In this document: positions 19,293 to 28,586 of the stretch, piece after piece
Layout: every line of letters starts with the position of its first letter
How positions within the stretch are numbered: position 1 is the stretch's first letter
Assembly: GCA_963204725.1 (NCBI GenBank)
Contig: CAUJHH010000024.1
Coordinates: 1-64,000 of the forward strand
Source: Planctomycetota bacterium
GTDB taxonomy: Bacteria > Planctomycetota > Phycisphaerae > Phycisphaerales > UBA1924
Reading direction: 5' to 3'
Length of the DNA stretch: 64,000 bases
Position numbers and translations under genes: made by a program
The notes under the pieces: model-generated
What the model saw: only the letters and a program-made list of their open reading frames with translations
Told to the model about the DNA's origin: nothing
Databases searched by the model: none

Positions 19293-21119
19293 TCACGGCC
19301 TCGGATCGGCCGGGACATCGAACACAAACTGGAAGGACTCTTCGATCGAGGGATCGACGGGATCTGAGAGCGTCATGGTGACGCGGACGAGCTTCGGCCA
19401 CGACCACGGCACGATGCGCGGATCGCTGCTCAAACCGAGCGAAGACTGCGGATGCGTCGGATCGAGGTAGCCGAAGTGGGCGGTGGCCTGGGCGTTGTTG
19501 ACGCCTGCTGCGGCGCCAACCGTGAAGTTGGCGAGGTCCTGACTCGAGTAGATCAGGTACGGCGAGACACGGTGGGCCTTGGTCACGGGCGCGGACATGG
19601 GGAGGTCCGCGAAGGGACGGAACCATGCCGTTTCGGTGTTCACGAGACTGGGGAGCCCTGGGTAGAGTCGGATCGTGTCTCCGACGATGCCGGGCGTCTC
19701 TTTGCCGCCGAACCAGACGAGCCGGCCGTAGGTGTCGGCCTGCCCGAAGGTCCACTCGACAATGAACTCCGTGCAGCGGGGCACGAAGACGGAGGATGTG
19801 AGCGCGAGCTGGTCGGCGCGGCGGTAGGTGCGTTCGAGATCGTCCGGGAGCGAAGCGGCGGTGAAGTAGTCTGGGGGGACAGGCTCCGCACGAGAGCGGA
19901 TATATGCCTGGTCGTCGGCGGTGAGCGAGCTGCGATCACCGAAGGAGTTGGCGGGGAAGGCCTCGCGCATCCAGGTGTGGATGTTGTCGAGCACGTCCCG
20001 ATCGGGATTGGACGAGGGAGAGCCGATGTTGTCCTTGGTCAGTCTCGGGATCACGTTGAAGCCGCCCGGGCGATTGACCGGGTCGGTCGCGTCGAGCTCG
20101 ATCTGGTCCTTGCGGAAGTTCACGAATCGTCCGGCGCCGGCGATGTCGCTCGGGGCGAGAATGTCGGTCTTGTTGGTGTAGGCCATCGACTGGGTGATGG
20201 AGCGGATCTCCGCGAGGTCGGTGGTTGCGATATCGATAAGGCCGGTCGAGCGGATCGGCCGGCGACCGATGAGCCCGCCTCCTGATGCGTCGCGGAGCGG
20301 CTTGACGCCCCCACCGATGACGGGGCCTCCTGTGGCTCCGAGATTCATGCGGGAGAGCGTGCGGAAGATGCTGACCGAGGCGGGCTGGAGCGCGACTTGG
20401 GCGTCCTGATCGATGAGGAAGTTGCTGGTTGACGGGTAGCCGTAGATGCCTCCGGGCGTGTACCGGTTCTCGGTGGACGAGAGCGGGGCGAGGAGCGTGA
20501 CCTGTCGGGTGAGATTCCAAGCGGAGGCATACTGATTCGGGAATTCCTCGACCGGCGTGGTCGCCGTCGGCCGGTACCCGAGCGTCAGCGGCGCGATCAC
20601 TGCGGGAATGTCGTCGACCTCGGGCGTGCTCCACAGATCGCCGAGCGAGTCGAACTCCACCGGCCAGAGCACACCATGGCCGTAGTAGATCGCGGCGTTG
20701 CCGGAGCGACCGAGCACGCCGGGGGCCATGGGCTCGCGGGCGGAGGTGAAATCGCCCTTGGCGAAGAAGAGGATCTCGTCGATGCGGCGTTCCTCGGCCG
20801 CGGACGCGGGCGCGCCCTCGTAGGGGAGGACCGGGATGCGTCTCCCGTTGAGGTCGCTGGCGTACTGGTGGTGGATCACGAGGTAGCCGTCACGCGTCAT
20901 GCGTGAGAAGTCGGATCGCATCTGGCGTTCGACGAGCGTGGCAAACTGCGTGAAGTTGCTCACGCGCCGGCCGGTGGTCACGGTTCGACCGACGGACTGG
21001 AACACGGCGGCGATGCCGACCGAGATCAGCGCGACCGCACCGATCGCCACCAGCGTTTCGACGAGCGTGAACGCGCGGTCCGGGCCGAGATGGTTGGTCT
21101 TTCGTGGCATGTCATTCAT
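19293..21119 (-). CDS. GspJ-like pseudopilin with large C-terminal domain
   Basis: 608 aa. Class III prepilin signal with the processing site RAFTLVE: Ala, not Gly, at -1, then Phe1 and Glu5 of the mature chain, followed by the hydrophobic helix AIGAVALISVGIAAVFQSV. The mature protein is roughly three times the length of a typical GspJ. Its position after GspI-like and before GspK-like genes, together with the TLVETLVA start, supports a GspJ-like role at the pseudopilus tip. The start overlaps the upstream gene's stop by four bases (21116-21119). No domain beyond the pilin helix is recognised in the soluble part. Confidence 0.78.
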   Translation of the reverse strand: MNDMPRKTNHLGPDRAFTLVETLVAIGAVALISVGIAAVFQSVGRTVTTGRRVSNFTQFATLVERQMRSDFSRMTRDGYLVIHHQYASDLNGRRIPVLPYEGAPASAAEERRIDEILFFAKGDFTSAREPMAPGVLGRSGNAAIYYGHGVLWPVEFDSLGDLWSTPEVDDIPAVIAPLTLGYRPTATTPVEEFPNQYASAWNLTRQVTLLAPLSSTENRYTPGGIYGYPSTSNFLIDQDAQVALQPASVSIFRTLSRMNLGATGGPVIGGGVKPLRDASGGGLIGRRPIRSTGLIDIATTDLAEIRSITQSMAYTNKTDILAPSDIAGAGRFVNFRKDQIELDATDPVNRPGGFNVIPRLTKDNIGSPSSNPDRDVLDNIHTWMREAFPANSFGDRSSLTADDQAYIRSRAEPVPPDYFTAASLPDDLERTYRRADQLALTSSVFVPRCTEFIVEWTFGQADTYGRLVWFGGKETPGIVGDTIRLYPGLPSLVNTETAWFRPFADLPMSAPVTKAHRVSPYLIYSSQDLANFTVGAAAGVNNAQATAHFGYLDPTHPQSSLGLSSDPRIVPWSWPKLVRVTMTLSDPVDPSIEESFQFVFDVPADPRP

Positions 21120-22129
21120 GGGATGATCGTGACCTTGGTGACCGAGGCCGGAGTCTGCGGCACGAAGTAGACCGGGCCGAGATCGGTTGAGTCCTCGATG
21201 CTGCCGGGGATCGGCGGATCAACGAGCACCGTGACGTCGTAGGCCGAGGACTGCGGGACGCCGATGACCGTGTAGATCGTGCCCTTGCGATCGATGATCT
21301 TCTGACCGGTTCGGAGCAGCGTCGCGGCGAGGGCTTTCTCGACGGAACCCGAGGGCTTCAACGAGATGCGATTGCGGTGCTTGTTGAGATCGGTGGAGGA
21401 ATCGTCGTAGACGATGCTGCCCTCGACCCGCATCTTTACCGGCATCGAGTATTCGGTGGAGCCCGAGATCGATCCATCGAGCAGCGGAAGCATGGACGAC
21501 TTGTTCACCGAGACCGCGAGCTTGGTCGGCGGGAAGAGCTCGCCGGCGGGGCTCTGCGGCGCGAGGACGTCGGAGAGGGAGAGGCCGGGCTTGATGCGGA
21601 TGTTCGGATCGATGGGGCGAACGATGATGAACGCCTCGAGACGATCGGTTCCGGCGGCGCGGTAGATCAGGTCCCAGACGTAGCGTGGCTGAGCGCCGTT
21701 CGGGACGGGCGTGGGAAAGAGACGGGCGGCCATGGGGATGTTTGCGGTGCTCGCACCCTCGCCAACGCTCATCATCCCGGTCGTGCCGTCGTACGTGGGG
21801 ACGGCGAGATAGGTGCTCGTGGAGGGCGAAGCGAGGAGACGATCGAGCACGACCGACCAGGGCGGCATCGGCGTGGGATCTCCGATCGGCCCTCCGGCGG
21901 TGCCGGGGATCGCGGCTTCGCCGCGGAAGATGCCGTTGCTTTCGAGTTCGAGACGCGCGGCGTTGGCGGCCATCGTTCCGATGGTGGCGTCGGTCGCCTG
22001 GCGCTGCTGGCGGATGATGACCGGGAACATCGCTCCGAGCCCGAGCAGGCCGAGCGCGAGCACGAGCACCGAGATCAGCACCTCGATGAGCGAGAAGGCG
22101 GCAAGCAGTCGGGCGTGGCGATGGATCAT
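21116..22129 (-). CDS. GspI/PilV-like pseudopilin
   Basis: 337 aa. Short basic leader MIHRHARLLA, then the processing motif AFSLIEVLIS with Ala at -1 and Glu5, then a hydrophobic helix LVLALGLLGLGAMFPVIIRQQR, the pattern typical of PilV/GspI. The soluble C-terminal region (about 60-337) is far longer than the roughly 100 residues of classical GspI and has no recognised domain. Four-base overlaps join it to the genes on both sides, so synthesis is coupled. It likely forms part of the minor pseudopilin tip complex. Confidence 0.78.
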   Translation of the reverse strand: MIHRHARLLAAFSLIEVLISVLVLALGLLGLGAMFPVIIRQQRQATDATIGTMAANAARLELESNGIFRGEAAIPGTAGGPIGDPTPMPPWSVVLDRLLASPSTSTYLAVPTYDGTTGMMSVGEGASTANIPMAARLFPTPVPNGAQPRYVWDLIYRAAGTDRLEAFIIVRPIDPNIRIKPGLSLSDVLAPQSPAGELFPPTKLAVSVNKSSMLPLLDGSISGSTEYSMPVKMRVEGSIVYDDSSTDLNKHRNRISLKPSGSVEKALAATLLRTGQKIIDRKGTIYTVIGVPQSSAYDVTVLVDPPIPGSIEDSTDLGPVYFVPQTPASVTKVTIIP

Positions 22130-23151
22130 GGGAACATCTCCCGGAGCGAACCGGAGTATCGCTCTACGAAGTAGACCCGTGCCGCCTTGTCTGCGGGCTT
22201 GCCGGGCGCATCGGACGCCACGTTGCGCCCCTCAATCCAGTTGACGAGGTCACCGAGCGAGACGGTTGCGACCAGCTTCGGATCTTCGTCGGACTGGTAG
22301 ATCGTGGCGGTGTTGCGATCGAGCCGCACGCGGAGCGCGCCGGCCAGCTCGCTCTCGTTGTAGAGCGCGAGCTGGGTGACCTGGCGAGCGAGCACGGTGT
22401 CGGGTGATTCATCGCCGAGCAACTCGCGGCGGCGCGAGTCGCTGGGGGGCAATTCGAGGATCGAGCGGACGTACGCAAGGTGGCTGGCAGCGCGATCGAT
22501 ATTGAACGTGCTGAACGGGGTGCGTTCGCGCAGCTTTCGGGAGGTGCTGGGATCGAGGAGGAGCGCGTCGCGGGACTTGGGCACCGAGGCGGTGCCATCG
22601 CCGGCATCGAAGCGGATGAAGAACGTCTGGCGATCGCCGCCGTCGTTGGTGTCGGAGGGGTCGTAGAAACCGGTCTCCGGAAAGACCCAGTTGCCTTCGT
22701 CACGCTCGCCGGGAAGGACGGTGCGGTCGTACCACTGCGCATCGATGGTGTTGGGTGGGGCGTAGCCGCGGACGGACCACCCGCGCGGGAGCTCGATCGA
22801 TTCGAACTTGTCGACCTGGACGAAGATGTCGCGTTCGATCGGGCTTCCCGTGTCGTCTTCGTCCTCGATGACCCCGACCTTGACGAACGGCACGGCTCGC
22901 AGGCGGCCGCCGGGCGTGAAGAAGAAGGCGACGGCTCCGTCGCGCCCGCGACCCGCGCGGACCGCGGCATCGCGACCGAGCGTTGCAGCGAGTTTGAGCT
23001 TGCTGTCGGCCATCGCTCGCTCGTTGGACTTGATGAGCCCAGAGAACGCAGGGATTGCGATGGCGAGAAGGATCGAGAGGAGCGACACGACCACGAGCAG
23101 CTCGATGAGCGTGAACGCACGGGCCGGGGATGTCCGCGTTGTGCGATTCAT
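22126..23151 (-). CDS. GspH/FimT-like pseudopilin
   Basis: 341 aa. The class III signal peptide is MNRTTRTSPARAFTLIELL, cleaved between Ala and Phe, with Glu5 and the helix VVVSLLSILLAIAIPAFSGLI. The segment after the helix (KSNERAMADSKLKLAATLGRD) resembles the amphipathic stretch of GspH/FimT proteins. The soluble region is roughly twice the usual length. It overlaps both neighbouring genes by four bases. It probably assembles with the GspG, I, J and K-like proteins of this operon. Confidence 0.78.
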   Translation of the reverse strand: MNRTTRTSPARAFTLIELLVVVSLLSILLAIAIPAFSGLIKSNERAMADSKLKLAATLGRDAAVRAGRGRDGAVAFFFTPGGRLRAVPFVKVGVIEDEDDTGSPIERDIFVQVDKFESIELPRGWSVRGYAPPNTIDAQWYDRTVLPGERDEGNWVFPETGFYDPSDTNDGGDRQTFFIRFDAGDGTASVPKSRDALLLDPSTSRKLRERTPFSTFNIDRAASHLAYVRSILELPPSDSRRRELLGDESPDTVLARQVTQLALYNESELAGALRVRLDRNTATIYQSDEDPKLVATVSLGDLVNWIEGRNVASDAPGKPADKAARVYFVERYSGSLREMFP

Positions 23152-24101
23152 CGTCCGGTCTCCAGGATGTTGTCTTTGCGGGCTTCCTGCTCCACGGCGA
23201 CGGCGGACTTGGATGCGGAGACGCCGAGCGTCCGCTGGACCTCGGTGAGCGACTCGGTACCGGTGCCCTTGTCGGAGCCGCCGGACTTGATGTCGCCGAA
23301 GACACGGTTCGGACCTGCGGCGAGGATCGCGTACTCGGCATCCCTGAGCGCGGGGATCGTGTCGGCGGGAGAGGCGCGATCGTCGGTGTCGCTCGCGGCG
23401 TCTCCGAAGACCTTGGGGATGTTGAGCGTTCTCAGGCCGTTGCGGTTGAACTCCGCGTCGGATTCCTTCGCCCAGCGATAGAAGCGGATCGGGACGCCGT
23501 TGCGGTCGCGGAACTCGATGACATATGGGCGAGTGGTATCGGGCGACGACCAGGCCCGGAGCGACTTCTTCGAGGTGTCGATGAAGGGCTGGTAGCTGGA
23601 ACCCGACTTGGAGAAGCTTCCATCGCGGCGCGGCGCTCGGAAGCCGGGGCCCGCGACGCCGTCGGCATCGGCGTCGAGAACACCGCCAAGGTAGTAAGGA
23701 AGAGATTGGATGGAGAATCGGAAGGGCGCGTCGTCGCTGATGGGTGCGCCGTCGGCGGCTCCGCTGCGTCCACGAAGGAAGTTCAGGTCGCTCTGATCGG
23801 ACGGGTTGTACACGTTGATGCGACGATCGGTGGTGTTGTACGGCTCTTCCGTCCCGGATGGCACGGCCCCCTTCACGAGCGGGGGCAAGAAGCCGAACTC
23901 CTGCTTGAAGCTGTCCACGCCGACCTTGAGCGCAACCGCGGCCTGCCGATCCGCAGCGGCCTGAGCCGTGCGGGATGCGGCCTGGATTCCCACGATCGCG
24001 ATCGAGATGAGGATCGCGATCAGGAGGATCGAGAAGATGACCTCGACCAGCGTGAACGCGGGCCGGGATCTTCGGAGCGAGTTGGTCCGGGCTTCGGTCA
24101 T
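23148..24101 (-). CDS. GspG-like pseudopilin (first pseudopilin of the operon)
   Basis: 317 aa. The leader MTEARTNSLRRSRPA is followed by FTLVEVIFS with Glu5 and a helix SILLIAILISIAIVGIQAASRT; Ala is again at -1. The AAADRQAAVALKVGVDSFKQEFGFLPPL region resembles the post-helix part of GspG, where a small N-terminal helix leads into a Pro-rich loop. It is twice the normal GspG length, so it may be a minor rather than the major subunit. ATG at 24101 is chosen; a TTG at 24161 overlapping the pilC stop would lengthen the leader by 20 residues but has no Shine-Dalgarno. Confidence 0.72.
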   Translation of the reverse strand: MTEARTNSLRRSRPAFTLVEVIFSILLIAILISIAIVGIQAASRTAQAAADRQAAVALKVGVDSFKQEFGFLPPLVKGAVPSGTEEPYNTTDRRINVYNPSDQSDLNFLRGRSGAADGAPISDDAPFRFSIQSLPYYLGGVLDADADGVAGPGFRAPRRDGSFSKSGSSYQPFIDTSKKSLRAWSSPDTTRPYVIEFRDRNGVPIRFYRWAKESDAEFNRNGLRTLNIPKVFGDAASDTDDRASPADTIPALRDAEYAILAAGPNRVFGDIKSGGSDKGTGTESLTEVQRTLGVSASKSAVAVEQEARKDNILETGR

Positions 24102-24157
24102 GTGGCTCAACCTTTGGACCCGCGCCGACCGTTCGGCCGGGGCGTGCGGAACGCGAG

Positions 24158-25435
24158 TCAATTCGAGCTCTGGAGCGAGTTGATCATCGCGACCAGAGGA
24201 AGGAACATGGCGACGACGATCGTGCCGACGATGCCGCCGAGCACAACGACCATCAGGGGCTCGATGAGCTTGAGCAGCGAACCGACGGCGACGTCGACCT
24301 CTTCGTCGTAGTTGTCGGCGATCTTCAGGAGCATGGTGTCCATCTCGCCGGTCTCCTCGCCGACGTCGATCATGTTGACGACGATGGCATCGCAGGTCTT
24401 GGACTCGCGGAGCGGATCGGCGAATGACTCACCCTCGCGGATTGAGTCGTGGACGTTGTTGAGCGCTTTCTCGTAGACGTAGTTGCCCGAGGTGTCGCGG
24501 GTGATCAGGATGGCCTCGAGGATGGGCACGCCGGCGGAGATCAGCGTTCCGAGCGTTCGGGTGAATCGCGCGATCGTGGATTTCTTGATGAGCGGGCCGA
24601 AGATCGGCGTCTTGATCAGGATCCAGTCCGTCACCGCACGCCCGGGGCCGGACTTGCGGATGAGCTTGAGGAAAATGAAGATCACAAACGGCGCAATCAG
24701 CAGGAAGACCCAGCCGCCGATCTTCTGGCCGGGGTTGATGCCGGCGACCCAGCTGCTGGTGTTGATCAGCCAGACGGTGAGGGTTGGGAGCGCGACGCCG
24801 AAGTCCGAGAAGATCTCCTGGAACTTCGGGATGATGAAGATCATGATGAAGGTCAGGATGAGCGCGGCGATGATGACGACGACGATCGGATAGATCATCG
24901 CGCCCTTGATCTTGCGCTTGAGCGACTGGTTCTTCTCCATGAACATCGCGAGTCGCTGCAGGATGATGTCGAGCACGCCGCCGATCTCGCCGGCGTTGAC
25001 CATCTTGCAGTAGAGTCGGTCGAAGCAACGCGGGTGCTTGGTGAAGGCATCGGAAAGCGATGCGCCGCCTTCGACATCCTCGCAGACGCCGAGCAGAACG
25101 TTCTTCATCAGGCCGGGCCGCTGCTGGCCCTCAAGGATCTGGAGCGAGCGAAGAAGAGGCAGGCCCGCGTCCTGCAGCGTGGAGAGCTGACGCGTGAAGA
25201 GCGTCAGCATCTTGGGCTTGACCTTGCCGAACGAGAGGCCCTTCTTGGGCTTCTTCTTGGCCTTGCTGGTGTCCTCGGCGATGAGAGACTTCTTGACCTT
25301 CTGCTCGCGGACAGAGGTGGGAAAGAAGCCCTGAGACTTGATCCGTTGGATCGCGTCGTCGCTCGTCGATGCCTCGATCGTGCCCTTCTGGGGCTTGCCG
25401 GCGGCGTTCAGCGCTTCGTATGCAAACGTGCCCAT
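24158..25435 (-). CDS. Type II secretion/type IV pilus platform protein (GspF/PilC)
   Basis: 425 aa inner-membrane protein on which the assembly ATPase acts. The two repeated GspF domains are visible. The first begins LFTRQLSTLQDAGLPLLRSL and ends before a membrane helix VVVIIAALILTFIMIFIIP. The second begins FTRTLGTLISAGVPILEAI and ends before the C-terminal helix LMVVVLGGIVGTIVVAMFLPL. The N-terminal MGTFAYEALNAAGKPQKGTIEA is typical of PilC. Length is standard. It sits between the second GspE-like ATPase and the pseudopilin genes, as in many pil/gsp clusters. Confidence 0.95.
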   Translation of the reverse strand: MGTFAYEALNAAGKPQKGTIEASTSDDAIQRIKSQGFFPTSVREQKVKKSLIAEDTSKAKKKPKKGLSFGKVKPKMLTLFTRQLSTLQDAGLPLLRSLQILEGQQRPGLMKNVLLGVCEDVEGGASLSDAFTKHPRCFDRLYCKMVNAGEIGGVLDIILQRLAMFMEKNQSLKRKIKGAMIYPIVVVIIAALILTFIMIFIIPKFQEIFSDFGVALPTLTVWLINTSSWVAGINPGQKIGGWVFLLIAPFVIFIFLKLIRKSGPGRAVTDWILIKTPIFGPLIKKSTIARFTRTLGTLISAGVPILEAILITRDTSGNYVYEKALNNVHDSIREGESFADPLRESKTCDAIVVNMIDVGEETGEMDTMLLKIADNYDEEVDVAVGSLLKLIEPLMVVVLGGIVGTIVVAMFLPLVAMINSLQSSN

Positions 25436-25487
25436 TCTCCGGATCTCCGTCTCTGTGCTGCGGGCGACGATCGCCCGCGGCCGTTGT

Positions 25488-27221
25488 TCACTCTTCGCCG
25501 AGCGTCTCTCTTACGACTTCATCGATGGTGGTCTGTCCCTCGTAGATGGCGAGCATTCCGGACTCGCGGAGGGTGCGCATGCCGCGCTTGACGGCGTGCT
25601 CACGGAGGACCGCCGTGGAGGCGTTCTTCATGATGAGCTCTCGCATCTCGTCCTCGATCGCAAAGATCTCGAAGAGTGCCATGCGCCCTCGATAGCCCGA
25701 CTTGTTGCAGTTGTCGCAGCCCTTGCCCCGGAAGAACCGGCGGCCCTTGACCTGTTCCGGCCGAAGGTTGAGCTCCATGAGCTCTTCCTCGCTGGGTTCG
25801 TACGACTCCTTGCACTTGGAGCAGATCGTGCGGGCAAGGCGCTGGGCGACGACGCCCTCGATCGTGGCCGTGAGGAGGAAGGGCTCGATGCCGAGATCGA
25901 CGAGTCGGATGATGGAACTCGGCGCATCGTTCGTGTGCAGGGTGCTGAGCACGAGGTGGCCGGTGAGGGAGGCCTGGACCGCGATCTGCGCGGTCTCGAG
26001 GTCGCGGATCTCGCCGACGAGGATGATGTCCGGGTCCTGACGAAGGAACGATCGGAGCGCCTTGGCGAAGGTGAGCCCGACCTCGTCGTTCACCTGTACC
26101 TGGCAGAGGCCATCGATGTCATACTCGACAGGATCCTCGGCGGTGAGGATCTTGGTGTCGATCTCGTTGAGCTCGGCCAGTGCGGCATAGAGCGTCGTGG
26201 TCTTGCCAGAGCCTGTCGGGCCGGTGACGATCACGATGCCATTGGGCTTGTTGACCAGGTAGCGAAACTTCTCGAGGTCGTCCGGGCGAAAGCCGACGCG
26301 ATCGAGCTGGAGCTGCACATTCGACCGATCGAGGATTCGCATCACGACCGACTCGCCGTGCATGGTTGGAAGCACCGCGACACGGAGATCGACCGGGTTG
26401 CCCGCGACGGTCAGCTCGATGCGGCCGTCCTGGGGGAGGCGACGCTCGGCGATGTCGAGATTGGCCATGACCTTCACGCGACTCGTGATCGCCGGCCCGA
26501 GGTGCTTGGGGGGAGGAACCATCTCGTACAGCACGCCGTCGATGCGGTAACGCATCTTGAACTCGTGCTCGAACGGCTCGAAATGGATGTCCGATGCGCG
26601 ATCCTTGATCGCCTGGAGCAGCACGAGGTTCAGCAGCTTGACAACCTGGTTGTCGGACGCAAGCTCCATCACCGCGTCGAGGTCGATCGATTCGCCGCGG
26701 CCTTCCAGCGACTTGAATTTGGAATCTGTCGCCAGCGCGCTGACGACGTCGGACATTGACTCCTGCTTGGTGTAGTGCTGCTTGATGATCGCGTCGATGG
26801 CGTCCTCTTCAGCGACGACGGCCTCGACGTTGAATCCCATCAGCAGACGAAGGTCGTCGACGGCTCGGAAGTTGTCCGCGCTCTTCATCGCGATCTTCAG
26901 CTTCCGGCTGGTTGGATTGTGTTCGATGGGGACGACCTGGTAGGTCTGTACGTTCTCCGAGGGCAACGCCCGAAGCACTTCCTCGGGGATTGTCATGCTC
27001 GCAAGATCAACGAATTCCATCCCGGCCTGGCCGGCCAGACCGGCCTGGATGTCGCGCTGCGTGCAATGGCCGAGTTCGATGAGGAGCTGACCAATCGGCG
27101 CCTTCTTGGTCTTTTGGACGGAGAGCGCTTCGTGCACCTGCTCGCGCGAGACCTTCCCCAATTTGGTCAGCACTCGACCAAGCTTGCGGCCCTTCAGTTC
27201 TTGTGCGATATCCATGGCCAT
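25488..27221 (-). CDS. Type II/IV assembly ATPase (GspE/PilB), copy 2 of the operon
   Basis: 577 aa. Cytoplasmic hexameric ATPase that powers pilus or pseudopilus assembly. An N-terminal N1/MshEN-type domain (about 1-140) precedes the catalytic core. The core has Walker A VTGPTGSGKTTTLYAAL, the Asp box TAEDPVEYD, Walker B DPDIILVGEIRD and the His box LSTLHTNDAPS. A zinc-binding tetracysteine insert follows (CSKC and CDNC). GGAGG nine bases upstream supports the ATG at 27221. It lies 52 bases before pilC and is the more likely partner of that platform protein. It is related to, but distinct from, the ATPase encoded at 28587-30317. Confidence 0.94.
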   Translation of the reverse strand: MAMDIAQELKGRKLGRVLTKLGKVSREQVHEALSVQKTKKAPIGQLLIELGHCTQRDIQAGLAGQAGMEFVDLASMTIPEEVLRALPSENVQTYQVVPIEHNPTSRKLKIAMKSADNFRAVDDLRLLMGFNVEAVVAEEDAIDAIIKQHYTKQESMSDVVSALATDSKFKSLEGRGESIDLDAVMELASDNQVVKLLNLVLLQAIKDRASDIHFEPFEHEFKMRYRIDGVLYEMVPPPKHLGPAITSRVKVMANLDIAERRLPQDGRIELTVAGNPVDLRVAVLPTMHGESVVMRILDRSNVQLQLDRVGFRPDDLEKFRYLVNKPNGIVIVTGPTGSGKTTTLYAALAELNEIDTKILTAEDPVEYDIDGLCQVQVNDEVGLTFAKALRSFLRQDPDIILVGEIRDLETAQIAVQASLTGHLVLSTLHTNDAPSSIIRLVDLGIEPFLLTATIEGVVAQRLARTICSKCKESYEPSEEELMELNLRPEQVKGRRFFRGKGCDNCNKSGYRGRMALFEIFAIEDEMRELIMKNASTAVLREHAVKRGMRTLRESGMLAIYEGQTTIDEVVRETLGEE

Positions 27222-27372
27222 ACGACGGATCCTCCGGACGTGCACAGTCCGTGTCACGTCCTATACGACCAGAATCGAGCGGGTGATTCAAGTAATGAAC
27301 GTGGGAATCGAAGTCCTTACGGATGCGACTCCGCGTTTTTGATCGATAATATGCGGTGATAGGGAATGTGCT

Positions 27373-28524
27373 TCAGGTAGAGACGTCGTCCTGATCCCAT
27401 TCCGTTCGGCCGACTGTCCGCCCGAGTCGATGTACCTTATCGGTAAGGTCAGCCGGATTTTTACTCTTGTCAATCATTTCCTCGGCGGCGATCATGTCAC
27501 GCGTGTACAGCGACCAGAGGTGGTCATCGAGCAACTGCATGCCGAATCGCTTTCCAGTCTGGATCGCGGAATCGATGCGGAAGGTCTTGTTCTCTCGGAT
27601 GAGGTTCGCGATCGCCGGCGTCACCACGAGGAACTCGTAGCCAGCGACCATGCCGGGCTGATCGATTCGGGCCAAGAGTACCTGAGAGAGTACCGAGATC
27701 AGGGCGGTCGAAAGCTGCACGCGGATCTGGTTTTGTTGGGTAACCGGGAAGGCGTCGACCAGTCGGTCGATCGTCTTTGCGGCACCGGTGGTATGCAGCG
27801 TGCCGAACACAAGGTGGCCCGTTTCGGCGGCGCGAACCGCGGCCTCGATCGTTTCGAGGTCTCGCATTTCGCCGACGAGGATCACGTCGGGGTCCGATCG
27901 GAGGACTCGTCGGAGGGCCTCGGAGAAGCTTGAGACGTCGTTCCCGACCTCGCGCTGGTTGACGATGCACTTCTTGTGCTTGTGGTAGTACTCGATCGGG
28001 TCTTCCATCGTGACGATGTGCCGATCCATGCTCATGTTGATGTAGTCGATCATTGTCGCGAGCGAGGTCGTCTTTCCGGAGCCGGTCGGGCCGGTCACCA
28101 GGAACATGCCTCGGGGGCGGCGGATGAGCTCGCGACACATCTCGGGCAGGCCGATCTGCTCGAATGTGAGCAGGCGATTGGGGATCTGGCGGAGCACGAT
28201 CGCGATGTCTCCTCGCTGGCGGAAGACGGAAACTCGGAAGCGGGCCGCCTCACCGTAAGCGAAGCCGAAGTCGGTGCCGCCCTCTTCCTGGAGTTCTTGC
28301 TGGTTTCGTTCGGGAGTGATCGACTTCATGAGTCCGACCATGTCGTCGGAGTCGAGGATCTTGGTCTGGAGATCCTTGAGGTGGCCGTGGTGCCGGATAG
28401 TCGGCCGACGATTGACCGTCAGGTGGAGGTCCGATGCGCCCAGCTTCACGACGGTGTCGAGAAGCCGGTCGATCTGCATTGATGGGCCGACACGCGCTGA
28501 CTGGCTTGCTTCCTGAGAGGACAT
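27373..28524 (-). CDS. pilT: Twitching motility retraction ATPase PilT
   Basis: 383 aa. PilT hydrolyses ATP to depolymerise type IV pili. It lacks the N1 and zinc domains of PilB. The N-terminal GASDLHLTVNRRPTIRHHG, Walker A VTGPTGSGKTTSLA, Walker B DPDVILVGEMRDLET and His box FGTLHTTGAAKTIDR are visible. The C-terminal PAIANLIRENKTFRID corresponds to the AIRNLIREGKT motif that is diagnostic of PilT and essential for retraction. GGAG seven bases before ATG at 28524 sets the start. Its presence in the operon argues that the system is a dynamic pilus rather than only a secretion pseudopilus. Confidence 0.95.
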   Translation of the reverse strand: MSSQEASQSARVGPSMQIDRLLDTVVKLGASDLHLTVNRRPTIRHHGHLKDLQTKILDSDDMVGLMKSITPERNQQELQEEGGTDFGFAYGEAARFRVSVFRQRGDIAIVLRQIPNRLLTFEQIGLPEMCRELIRRPRGMFLVTGPTGSGKTTSLATMIDYINMSMDRHIVTMEDPIEYYHKHKKCIVNQREVGNDVSSFSEALRRVLRSDPDVILVGEMRDLETIEAAVRAAETGHLVFGTLHTTGAAKTIDRLVDAFPVTQQNQIRVQLSTALISVLSQVLLARIDQPGMVAGYEFLVVTPAIANLIRENKTFRIDSAIQTGKRFGMQLLDDHLWSLYTRDMIAAEEMIDKSKNPADLTDKVHRLGRTVGRTEWDQDDVST

Positions 28525-28586
28525 GACACGCTCCGTTGTCTCGACGCGGGGCCCCCGCTTGGGAGGCGCAACGCCTGATGTGATTT

